A stretch of 5,156 bases of DNA, taken from positions 1 through 5,156 of the forward strand of contig CAILAO010000515.1 of assembly GCA_903832105.1 (NCBI GenBank), in the 5' to 3' direction. The stretch's first letter is position 1; each line of letters opens with the position of its first letter. The notes beneath the pieces are model-generated. The model made no database searches. It saw only the letters and a program-made list of their open reading frames with translations, and had not been told where the DNA came from. Shown here one piece after another: positions 1-5,098 of the stretch. The stretch comes from an uncultured Pseudomonadota bacterium. Lineage in GTDB: Bacteria; Bdellovibrionota_B; Oligoflexia; Oligoflexales; CAILAO01. The translations under genes were made by a program, and so were the position numbers.

Positions 1-750
1 GGCCATTTCAGGCTCGATCATCCAAAATTCCGAAAGATGACGCGTCGTATTGGAATTCTCAGCTCTGAAGGTGGGGCCGAACGTGTACACATCGCCAAGC
101 GCCATAGCCATGAATTCAGCCTCTAGTTGCCCCGAGACTGTGAGAAATGAACGTTTTCCAAAAAAATCTTGTGAATAGTCAATCGTCTTCACTCCGGATT
201 TTAAAAGACTAGGATAGTCAAGACAGGAAACCGAAAACAGTTGCCCTGCACCTTCGCAATCGCTTGCAGTGATAATGGGCGTATGCGCCCAAGTAAACCC
301 TCGACCTTGAAAAAAAGCATGCACGGCCATTGCGAGAACGTTACGTATGCGGAAGATGGCTCCAAATGTATTAGTTCTTGGACGCAGATGACTGATCTCT
401 CTTAAAAATTCAAGAGAGTGACCCTTCTTTTGAAGTGGATAATGGGCTGGAGTATCGCCTAATACTTCCATCTCGGATACTGAGACTTCCCATCGTTGGC
501 CTTTTCCGGGGGATTCTTTTATGAGTCCTTTCGCTCTTATTGACGCACCAGTGTTACATCTTGACAATAAGCTTGAAGCGGGCCCTTCGGGCGGCACAAC
601 AAGCTGCAATGTTTCTTGTGATGAGCCATCATTGATCGACAGGAAAGCGCACTCTTTAGATTCCCGCTTTGTCCTTACCCAGCCACAAACCGTCACTGAC
701 TGACCTTCAATTCCCTCTTCAAGGATTTTTCTGATCCGCGACCTATCCAC
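1..750 (-). CDS. asnS: Asparaginyl-tRNA synthetase, N-terminal 250 residues (3' end outside window)
   Basis: This is a class II aminoacyl-tRNA synthetase that charges tRNA-Asn with asparagine in the cytoplasm using ATP. The translation shows an N-terminal OB-fold anticodon-binding domain (about residues 17-98, with GWVRT at 23-27), the linker HLRPRTN at 121-127, TASDCEGAG at 161-169, DFFGK at 195-199, SGQLEAE at 206-212, and the class II motif 2 segment FRAENS at 228-233 with its ATP-contacting Arg229, then EFWMIEPEMA at 241-250. These match the well-known AsnRS pattern closely and separate it from AspRS and LysRS. The family is usually about 430-470 residues, so a little over half is present, and the catalytic motif 3 lies beyond position 1. 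I chose the GTG start at 750 because AAGGAG lies 6 nt upstream; an in-frame ATG at 771 has no ribosome binding site. It lies 28 nt behind a glycosyltransferase gene with no terminator between, so co-transcription is likely. No frameshift is seen. Confidence 0.96.
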   Translation of the reverse strand, partial: MDRSRIRKILEEGIEGQSVTVCGWVRTKRESKECAFLSINDGSSQETLQLVVPPEGPASSLLSRCNTGASIRAKGLIKESPGKGQRWEVSVSEMEVLGDTPAHYPLQKKGHSLEFLREISHLRPRTNTFGAIFRIRNVLAMAVHAFFQGRGFTWAHTPIITASDCEGAGQLFSVSCLDYPSLLKSGVKTIDYSQDFFGKRSFLTVSGQLEAEFMAMALGDVYTFGPTFRAENSNTTRHLSEFWMIEPEMA

Positions 751-756
751 GTCAAA

Positions 757-762
757 CTCCTT
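757..762 (-). promoter_or_regulatory. Ribosome binding site deciding the asnS GTG start
   Basis: AAGGAG on the minus strand lies 6 nt before the GTG at 750. It falls inside the reading frame that would begin at the alternative ATG at 771, which has no such sequence before it. The GTG is therefore preferred. The site sits in the 28-nt gap after the glycosyltransferase stop codon, which leaves little room for a separate promoter. Confidence 0.75.
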
Positions 763-778
763 CACCAGCATAAGTACG

Positions 779-2008
779 TTAAGTAATAATAGGCTTTGCT
801 TTTAAAGATTCAATCAACTTCAATTTTTCCCACAAATCGATCGATATATGTTTCTGACTTTCCTTTTTCCCCTCGTTGTGCACTTCGTAGAAGATTGTGA
901 GCGTCTTACGAGCCGCTTGATACCAGCTGAATTTTTTTACTTGCTCGTATCCCCTTCTAATCAGTTCTTTGCGTAGGTTTTCATCATTTAAAACAAGACT
1001 AAGTGAGGATGCCAGTTCCTCGACGTTTTGAGGATTGATCATGAGAGCTGCGTCACCGACGACTTCTGGCATACTTGATGTTGTGGAGGTGACCACGGGA
1101 ACGCCGCTTGCCATGGCTTCAAGCGGTGGGAGGCCGAAACCTTCGTACAGGCTGGGGTATGCAACGACGCTGGCATGTCGATAAAATTCACGAAGCATTT
1201 TGTCATCGACAAATCCTTGAAAAATAACATCTTCCTTATAGCGTTTTATCTGGAGTCGTACGTCTCCGAAAAGGGGGCTTTCCCCTCCGATGAGAATCAA
1301 TTTTGTTTTTATGTTGGGATTTTTGTTTCGCAAGATTTCGTATGCTTCAACTAGAATGCGAATATTCTTTCGCGGCTCAAGAGAGCCGACGTAAAGAATA
1401 TAGTCCTTAAGATGCCAGTTGAGAGCCTCTTTCTTGTGATCGGACTGATCGAAGAAGATATCGTCAACGGCCCAGTAAACGAGACTAACACGCGATGCGT
1501 CCAATGAAAAAAACTGCAGGAGGTCGTTTTTTGAGTTGTTGCTATTGGTGGTGACTTTTGAAGCCTTTTTTGCGAGTCGGGGAATGACCAGATTATAAAG
1601 CGTTCGAAATGAAAAACTATACCATTGGGGATTAACGACGAAGCAAAGATCGTGAATATGGACGATGGATTTTCCGGAATAAAAAAGAGGCGCAATATTT
1701 GCCGGAGAATGCAAGACATCAACCTTGTATTTTTTGGCGAGTGTTGGCAGCGTAAACTGCTCCCAGAAATGGTTGCGGATGCTAGCGCCTTCTCTGATGC
1801 CGGAAGGTACAACGGTCACGTTTGGGAATGCCCATTCGGGTTTATGTAGTTGGTCTTCACCGGCAAAAATGAAATAGCGATTGGTTCGATCGATTTCAAT
1901 TAAAGTTTTCAAAAGATTATAAGCAGCTCGCTGCACTCCCGTCCGCTTGGCTGCGAGGAATCTTCCGTTTACACCAATTTTTATGACGTTATTATCCATG
2001 TTGTCCAC
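779..2008 (-). CDS. GT4-family glycosyltransferase (second of tandem pair)
   Basis: This 409-residue protein is a predicted retaining GT-B-fold glycosyltransferase of CAZy family GT4, resembling the MtfB/mannosyltransferase-like branch. It should transfer a sugar from a nucleotide-sugar donor to a growing surface glycan at the cytoplasmic side of the inner membrane. The N-terminal Rossmann domain opens with KIGVNGRF and a TGVQR loop, and HIHDL follows in the acceptor domain. The donor domain has GSLEPRKN ending at N215 and the signature YEGFGLPPLEAMASG, giving the EX7E motif (Glu289 and Glu297), then MPEVVGDAA. There is no signal peptide or transmembrane segment. The track start is GTG at 2008, with GGAG 10 nt upstream; an in-frame ATG at 1999 is the alternative and would remove three residues. 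It overlaps the upstream glycosyltransferase by 17 nt, which suggests translational coupling. Compared with that paralogue it has an extra charged tail of about 33 residues. Donor, acceptor and linkage cannot be assigned. Confidence 0.93.
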   Translation of the reverse strand: MDNMDNNVIKIGVNGRFLAAKRTGVQRAAYNLLKTLIEIDRTNRYFIFAGEDQLHKPEWAFPNVTVVPSGIREGASIRNHFWEQFTLPTLAKKYKVDVLHSPANIAPLFYSGKSIVHIHDLCFVVNPQWYSFSFRTLYNLVIPRLAKKASKVTTNSNNSKNDLLQFFSLDASRVSLVYWAVDDIFFDQSDHKKEALNWHLKDYILYVGSLEPRKNIRILVEAYEILRNKNPNIKTKLILIGGESPLFGDVRLQIKRYKEDVIFQGFVDDKMLREFYRHASVVAYPSLYEGFGLPPLEAMASGVPVVTSTTSSMPEVVGDAALMINPQNVEELASSLSLVLNDENLRKELIRRGYEQVKKFSWYQAARKTLTIFYEVHNEGKKESQKHISIDLWEKLKLIESLKAKPIIT

Positions 2009-3146
2009 TGAGAGGTTTCTCCACCATTGTTGTCAGATCAGAAGAAATAGATGGGACATAACAGCGATGATAAATCTCAAGAGTCTTCCTGGTCATGTTT
2101 AGCCAGGAGAACGTTTGAGCGTGTTTAAGACCATTTTCAGATAGTGATTTTCTTATGGCTTCATCTTTCACGCCGACTTCAAGGGCGCGGGCGATGTCGC
2201 GAAAGTCGAAGGGATTTGCAAAAATTGCGTGATCACCAACAACTTCGGGTAAGCTTGAAGAACGTGCGACGACAACGGGGGTTCCACACGCTAAAGCTTC
2301 GAGTGGAGGAAGGCCAAATCCCTCGTATGTAGAGGGATATACAAAAAGATGCGCCATCGAATAGACGGCTGGTAAATGATCCTCGCTGATGAATTTTGTG
2401 AAATAAATAAGATGCTTTTTGTTCGATAACTCAGCCGTTCTAATCAGAGATTTGTCGACGGGACAAGCTAGCACCAAAGGGATATTGATTGGTGTGTGGC
2501 AATAAGCGCGAACGAGTTGATGGACATTTTTATGTGGTTTCGTATTGGAAACGCAAAAAATAAATCGTTCCGGCAACTCATATAAGTCGCGAACATAATC
2601 CAAATACTGAGAATCGCGAACAGGTCGATAGCGCTCAGAGACACCGTTATAGGTCACAAAAACCTTCTCTTCTGGAACATGTAACGTCTTTACAATTTCG
2701 CTCTTACTAAAGTGACTGACGGTGAGAATGAACTCAGAAGCCTGGATACAGCGACGCACGAAGACCTTATAATAGAATTGGTGAAATGGGGTATAAAACT
2801 GAGGAAGCACCAAATGGTTGAGGTCGTGGATGGTCATGACGAGACGACAAGGGCATAGAATCGGGGCGACAAAAGATGGCGCATGGAAGAGGTCGACATT
2901 CAGTTTTTTTAGTAGCTTAGGAATCTCCCACTGCTCACGAAAACTGATCCAATCGCCCATGACCGGGACTAACTGGATGTGTTCAGGCCAAGATTCGTCC
3001 TGTAAAGGACTGTTAGGATTCAAAAAGACATAAAAAGTATGCTCTTGTCCGATTGATCGTAAACACTGCAATAGGTGCACAACATAGCGCGCAATACCGT
3101 GCATGCTGCTGTACTTAACCATTCTTGCGTCGATCGCGATTTTCAA
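1992..3146 (-). CDS. GT4-family glycosyltransferase (first of tandem pair)
   Basis: This 384-residue predicted GT4 glycosyltransferase is a sequence relative of its downstream neighbour and probably acts before or after it in assembling the same polysaccharide. The N-terminus reads MKIAIDAR, typical of the family, followed by the HGIARY loop (16-21) and TIHDLNHL (from 105). The donor-binding half has SNTKPHKN (to N207) and YEGFGLPPLEALACG with the EX7E pair Glu275 and Glu283, then LPEVVGDHA. No membrane segment or signal peptide is visible. The longest frame opens at a TTG at 3155, but AAAGGAG (3156-3162) directly abuts that codon. The TTG at 3146 has a 9-nt spacing and begins the conserved MKIAIDAR, so I place the start there. 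It appears to be the first gene of the minus-strand run and faces the divergent intergenic region. The MtfB-like assignment is from family resemblance; the sugar specificity is unknown. Confidence 0.93.
   Translation of the reverse strand: MKIAIDARMVKYSSMHGIARYVVHLLQCLRSIGQEHTFYVFLNPNSPLQDESWPEHIQLVPVMGDWISFREQWEIPKLLKKLNVDLFHAPSFVAPILCPCRLVMTIHDLNHLVLPQFYTPFHQFYYKVFVRRCIQASEFILTVSHFSKSEIVKTLHVPEEKVFVTYNGVSERYRPVRDSQYLDYVRDLYELPERFIFCVSNTKPHKNVHQLVRAYCHTPINIPLVLACPVDKSLIRTAELSNKKHLIYFTKFISEDHLPAVYSMAHLFVYPSTYEGFGLPPLEALACGTPVVVARSSSLPEVVGDHAIFANPFDFRDIARALEVGVKDEAIRKSLSENGLKHAQTFSWLNMTRKTLEIYHRCYVPSISSDLTTMVEKPLSGQHG
2019..2025 (-). promoter_or_regulatory. Probable ribosome binding site of the second glycosyltransferase, inside the first
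   Basis: GGTGGAG on the minus strand lies within the last codons of the upstream glycosyltransferase gene. Its GGAG core is 10 nt before the GTG at 2008 and 19 nt before the ATG at 1999. The spacing favours the GTG start but is somewhat long. Ribosomes finishing the first gene may reinitiate here. Confidence 0.45.
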
Positions 3147-3282
3147 AAAGTCCAACTCCTTTATGGTTCAACTTGGCTGGTGATTCCATTTCCTTAATGG
3201 CAAAGAAAAATCTAAAGTAGCCTACTCCGACGTAAGGGACAACCGCGATTATCGACTCTGGGCGTGTCTCTTTTAGTAACAT
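3115..3282 (-). CDS. Doubtful small open frame (55 codons) ahead of the glycosyltransferase
   Basis: A minus-strand frame opens with ATG at 3282 and ends with TAA at 3115-3117, overlapping the start of the first glycosyltransferase by 32 nt in another frame. The product would be 55 residues, with an aromatic and hydrophobic middle (IIAVVPYVGVGYFRFFF) that is long enough to be a short membrane segment, then a charged end. I do not recognise it. Against it, there is no Shine-Dalgarno sequence before the ATG (ATAAAAACA precedes it), and a possible -10 hexamer lies only 4 nt upstream. The frame is open further upstream to a TAA near 3322, so it might be a gene remnant. It could equally be an untranslated leader that is open by chance. 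Confidence 0.2.
   Translation of the reverse strand: MLLKETRPESIIAVVPYVGVGYFRFFFAIKEMESPAKLNHKGVGLFENRDRRKNG
3156..3162 (-). promoter_or_regulatory. Ribosome binding site deciding the first glycosyltransferase start
   Basis: AAAGGAG on the minus strand is immediately followed by the TTG at 3155, leaving no spacing, and is 9 nt before the TTG at 3146. The second TTG begins the conserved glycosyltransferase N-terminus MKIAIDAR. This moves the start 9 nt downstream of the longest open frame. Confidence 0.7.
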
Positions 3283-3288
3283 TGTTTT

Positions 3289-3303
3289 TATAACGACGTT
3301 ATA
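3289..3303. promoter_or_regulatory. Perfect 15-bp palindrome, candidate operator at the divergent promoter
   Basis: TATAACG and CGTTATA flank a single A, a perfect 7+1+7 inverted repeat. Read on the minus strand, the site contains TATAAC (3303-3298) and just beyond it TATAAA (3292-3287), both plausible -10 hexamers for the glycosyltransferase operon. No good -35 match lies at the right distance (GTTAAA at 3326-3321 is weak). A dimeric regulator bound here could block or assist transcription. This is inference from symmetry and position. Confidence 0.4.
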
Positions 3304-3385
3304 CCGAGAAAAATATTTTTTTTAACACGCTGAAATAAATGAAATATGAATCGATATTTACTTTTTAGCTAAAGTTTTTCCGTTT

Positions 3386-3410
3386 CCTGCCGAACCTGTA
3401 TCTTGGCGGG
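3386..3410 (+). other. GC-rich hairpin in the leader of the VWA lipoprotein gene
   Basis: CCTGCCGA (3386-3393) can pair with TTGGCGGG (3403-3410) in an 8-bp stem with two G-T wobbles, leaving a 9-base loop. No run of T follows on either strand, so it does not look like an intrinsic terminator. It could be an RNA element in a long 5' leader of the plus-strand gene, if transcription starts upstream of it, or a protein-binding site. No known riboswitch consensus was recognised. Confidence 0.3.
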
Positions 3411-3430
3411 TGATTGGAGGCTCGCGTTTT

Positions 3431-3440
3431 AAAGGAGGTG
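3431..3440 (+). promoter_or_regulatory. Unassigned strong Shine-Dalgarno sequence
   Basis: AAAGGAGGTG is a near-complete match to the 16S rRNA anti-Shine-Dalgarno, yet no substantial frame follows. A TTG at 3451, 12 nt after GGAGG, would give only a 10-residue peptide (MKLLWSCGNH, stop TGA at 3481-3483). The VWA gene starts more than 130 nt downstream with its own site. It may serve a leader peptide, be a remnant of a lost gene, or be chance. Confidence 0.3.
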
Positions 3441-3531
3441 TTGTAACATATTGAAATTACTTTGGTCGTGCGGGAACCATTGAGGTCTTGAGTGATGCCG
3501 CTGACGCATTTAGCGCGAGTGGCTAGTCAAC

Positions 3532-3550
3532 CCCTAGGAAAACACTAGGG
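3532..3550 (+). promoter_or_regulatory. Small stem-loop just upstream of the VWA lipoprotein RBS
   Basis: CCCTAG (3532-3537) and CTAGGG (3545-3550) form a perfect 6-bp stem with a 7-base purine-rich loop, ending 8 nt before the Shine-Dalgarno sequence. It could influence ribosome access or mRNA stability, or be an operator half-site pair. The evidence is only the symmetry and location. Confidence 0.3.
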
Positions 3551-3558
3551 AATATTAG

Positions 3559-3565
3559 AGGAGGG
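3559..3565 (+). promoter_or_regulatory. Strong ribosome binding site of the VWA lipoprotein gene
   Basis: AGGAGGG lies 7 nt before the ATG at 3573, near-ideal spacing. It supports the first ATG of the frame over the later in-frame ATG at 3621, which would also remove the positively charged N-terminal part of the signal peptide. Confidence 0.8.
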
Positions 3566-3572
3566 ACTACTT

Positions 3573-4994
3573 ATGAGAACCAGAGGGATTTTACTCTGCT
3601 TTTTGGATGTAAGGGCCTGGATGTTATGCTGTCTTGTGATGCTAGTCACGATCGGATGCGGTCGTAAGCCTGCCTTCAGTGAAGAGGAAATGGGAAAAGC
3701 CAAGCCTGTACTTGGGGGTGTCGATGATTCCGGGAGCAATGCCATTCCCGATCCGAACTCTCCGAATGTAGCAAGTCAAGGGAGTCCAACCGATGTTCTG
3801 CCTCAGTTTCCAAACGGGGATGAAGGTGAGCCTGTGCTTCCCAGTGATCCCTCTAATCCGAACGATCCATCACACCCAGTAGACCCGGTAGATCCGATAG
3901 ACCCAGCAGATCCGACGGATCCCGTCAATCCGGATAATCCGACCGATCCCGACATTGTAGTGCCGCCGAACGGCAACGAAATTGATCCATCACTTTTAGA
4001 GGATGTTGTGATGGAGCTGGATCAAGCCCCAGTTGGTAAAGTGGATATTCTTTGGCTTGTCGATGGATCCGGTTCGATGTCTGAAGAGCAGCAGTACCTC
4101 GGGAGCAACTTCAGTGCGTTTATTAATCAACTAACGCAAGTTGATGCCGACTTTCAACTCGCTGTGACATCGTTGGATGCCTGTCATGACCAGATCCCTT
4201 CCGATAAAGCGCAACGGATTTGCCCGGCAGAATATGGGGGCAGTCCATCGACTCACTTGAGAGGATCTTTTAGAGGAGTGTCGGGGCGAAAGGTACTTAA
4301 GCGGGGTGATCCGGATTTAGCGACAAAGTTTCAGTCGTACACGAGTGTTGGAACGGAAAACTCAGGTTTTGAGCATGGTATGAAAAGCGCTCAAATGGCC
4401 GTTGAAAAGGTTCTTTCAGGAGAAAACGAGAGTCTTTTGAGATCCGGAAGTTTCCTCACAGTCATTATCGTAAGTGATGAGGAGGATGATGGGATTGGTC
4501 TTGGTATGAACGACGCATATAGCAATCATAACTATGTGCAAGAGGGCTACACAACGTTTCGATATTCGGACTCAGACCTCATCAATTACTTAAACTCCGT
4601 CAAGGGCCAGGGTAATTTCTCGATCTCAGCCATCACGGGAACGCGAGATCCAAACTCAGGTCACATGTGTACCTCGCCCCACTCGAATCCGTTAGAGGAA
4701 GGCACGCAGTACATCAGTGCAGCAAATAAAACGGGTGGTGTGATTCAGAGCATCTGCGAGACAAACTGGGATCATGCTTTGACTGAAATGGGTGTTGATA
4801 TGCAATCGCAGATCACCCAGATAACGCTCACAGATAGACCGGCGGCGACGAGTTTTCTTCGTGTATACATTAACGGGGTTGAGACGACACACTTCCAGTA
4901 CATTTCGGGAAATAACTCAGTTAAGTTTGATCCTGGGTTTGTGCCGGTTCCAGGAGCTCACATCAAGATTACGTTTATGAAGTACATAAATTAA
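3573..4994 (+). CDS. Predicted VWA-domain lipoprotein with Pro/Asp stalk
   Basis: This 473-residue protein is predicted to be exported and anchored in the cell envelope. The N-terminus has Arg2, Arg4 and Arg14, a hydrophobic stretch at 16-27, and a lipobox-like TIGC ending at Cys29; Thr at the -3 position is less usual, so lipidation is probable rather than certain. A low-complexity linker follows, with twelve consecutive Xaa-Xaa-Pro triplets at 91-126, mostly Xaa-Asp-Pro or Xaa-Asn-Pro. The VWA domain starts near V157, with the MIDAS metal-site motif DGSGS at 164-168, a likely second MIDAS loop around TENSGFEHG (261-269) and the acidic SDEEDD at 301-306 after a hydrophobic strand. Four cysteines (204, 217, 366, 395) could form two disulphides after export. 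The C-terminal part (about 415-473) looks like a small beta domain. The family is uncharacterised as far as I know; its role is probably binding a protein or surface ligand. It appears monocistronic, with a terminator downstream. Confidence 0.9.
   Translation: MRTRGILLCFLDVRAWMLCCLVMLVTIGCGRKPAFSEEEMGKAKPVLGGVDDSGSNAIPDPNSPNVASQGSPTDVLPQFPNGDEGEPVLPSDPSNPNDPSHPVDPVDPIDPADPTDPVNPDNPTDPDIVVPPNGNEIDPSLLEDVVMELDQAPVGKVDILWLVDGSGSMSEEQQYLGSNFSAFINQLTQVDADFQLAVTSLDACHDQIPSDKAQRICPAEYGGSPSTHLRGSFRGVSGRKVLKRGDPDLATKFQSYTSVGTENSGFEHGMKSAQMAVEKVLSGENESLLRSGSFLTVIIVSDEEDDGIGLGMNDAYSNHNYVQEGYTTFRYSDSDLINYLNSVKGQGNFSISAITGTRDPNSGHMCTSPHSNPLEEGTQYISAANKTGGVIQSICETNWDHALTEMGVDMQSQITQITLTDRPAATSFLRVYINGVETTHFQYISGNNSVKFDPGFVPVPGAHIKITFMKYIN
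3843..3950 (+). repeat. In-frame triplet repeat encoding the Xaa-Asp/Asn-Pro stalk
   Basis: Thirty-six codons encode twelve uninterrupted Xaa-Xaa-Pro units (residues 91-126), of which eleven have Asp or Asn before Pro and one has His. At the DNA level the units are diverged nine-base repeats built around GATCC/GACCC. Such segments are extended, non-helical spacers that hold a domain away from the membrane. The codons are varied, so it is not a fresh expansion, but copy number could differ between strains. Confidence 0.85.
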
Positions 4995-5034
4995 TTGGAC
5001 TTTTTGGAGAAGAATTTTCTAGCAGAACCGTGTC

Positions 5035-5064
5035 CCGAGGCCGCGTCAGCGGCCTCGGTGTTTT
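5035..5064 (+). terminator. Intrinsic terminator of the VWA lipoprotein gene
   Basis: CCGAGGCCGC (5035-5044) and GCGGCCTCGG (5049-5058) form a perfect 10-bp GC-rich stem with a GTCA tetraloop, followed by TGTTTT. It starts 40 nt after the stop codon. The T tract is short and interrupted, but the very stable stem supports termination on the plus strand. On the minus strand no T run follows, so it is probably one-directional. Confidence 0.85.
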
Positions 5065-5070
5065 GCGGGG

Positions 5071-5098
5071 TTAATGGCGCATCAGGCGCCGCTATTAA
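5071..5098. other. Second, bulged stem-loop after the terminator
   Basis: TTAATGGCGC (5071-5080) pairs with GCGCC and ATTAA (5086-5090 and 5094-5098), with a three-base bulge GCT at 5091-5093 and a five-base loop. No T tract follows on either strand. It may be a backup transcript-end structure or part of the convergent boundary. The stop codon of the possible minus-strand gene lies in the loop. Confidence 0.35.

Larger units (their letters stand above)
3163..3557. other. Divergent intergenic region, about 400 bp, no convincing gene
   Basis: This stretch separates the minus-strand glycosyltransferase run from the plus-strand lipoprotein gene and should carry promoters for both. It contains a doubtful minus-strand small frame in its left part, a strongly AT-rich block at about 3284-3380, a 15-bp palindrome at 3289-3303, a looser AT-rich inverted repeat at 3342-3359 (AAATAT and ATATTT around six bases), a GC-rich hairpin at 3386-3410, an unassigned strong Shine-Dalgarno sequence at 3431-3440 and a small stem at 3532-3550. 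I found no well-matched -35/-10 pair on either strand and no riboswitch family that I recognise. Confidence 0.7.

Noticed and set aside
521..703. Plus-strand open frame of 60 codons
   Set aside because: It lies wholly antisense to the clearly conserved asnS coding sequence and its product resembles no known domain.
1039..1812. Minus-strand and plus-strand open frames within the second glycosyltransferase gene (1039-1230, 1351-1812, 1625-1849)
   Set aside because: They are alternative frames of a gene whose motifs are continuous and conserved in the chosen frame. No ribosome binding sites or domain signatures support them.
2144..3033. Plus-strand open frames opposite the first glycosyltransferase gene (2144-2332, 2818-3033)
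   Set aside because: They are antisense to a well-supported gene and have arginine- or serine-rich low-information products.
3386..3440. Possible riboswitch upstream of the VWA gene
   Set aside because: No conserved core of a known class (for example GEMM c-di-GMP, SAM, preQ1) could be matched, so it is reported only as an unexplained hairpin.
3545..3745. Minus-strand frame over the start of the VWA lipoprotein gene
   Set aside because: It is antisense to a signal peptide with an excellent ribosome binding site, and no independent support was seen.
3843..3950. Short-period repeat considered as a CRISPR or non-coding repeat array
   Set aside because: The period is nine bases, the repeat stays in frame and encodes a proline-rich stalk, and there are no spacer units.
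4692..4892. Minus-strand frame of 66 codons within the VWA lipoprotein gene
   Set aside because: It is antisense to the continuous C-terminal part of the VWA protein and its product has no recognisable features.
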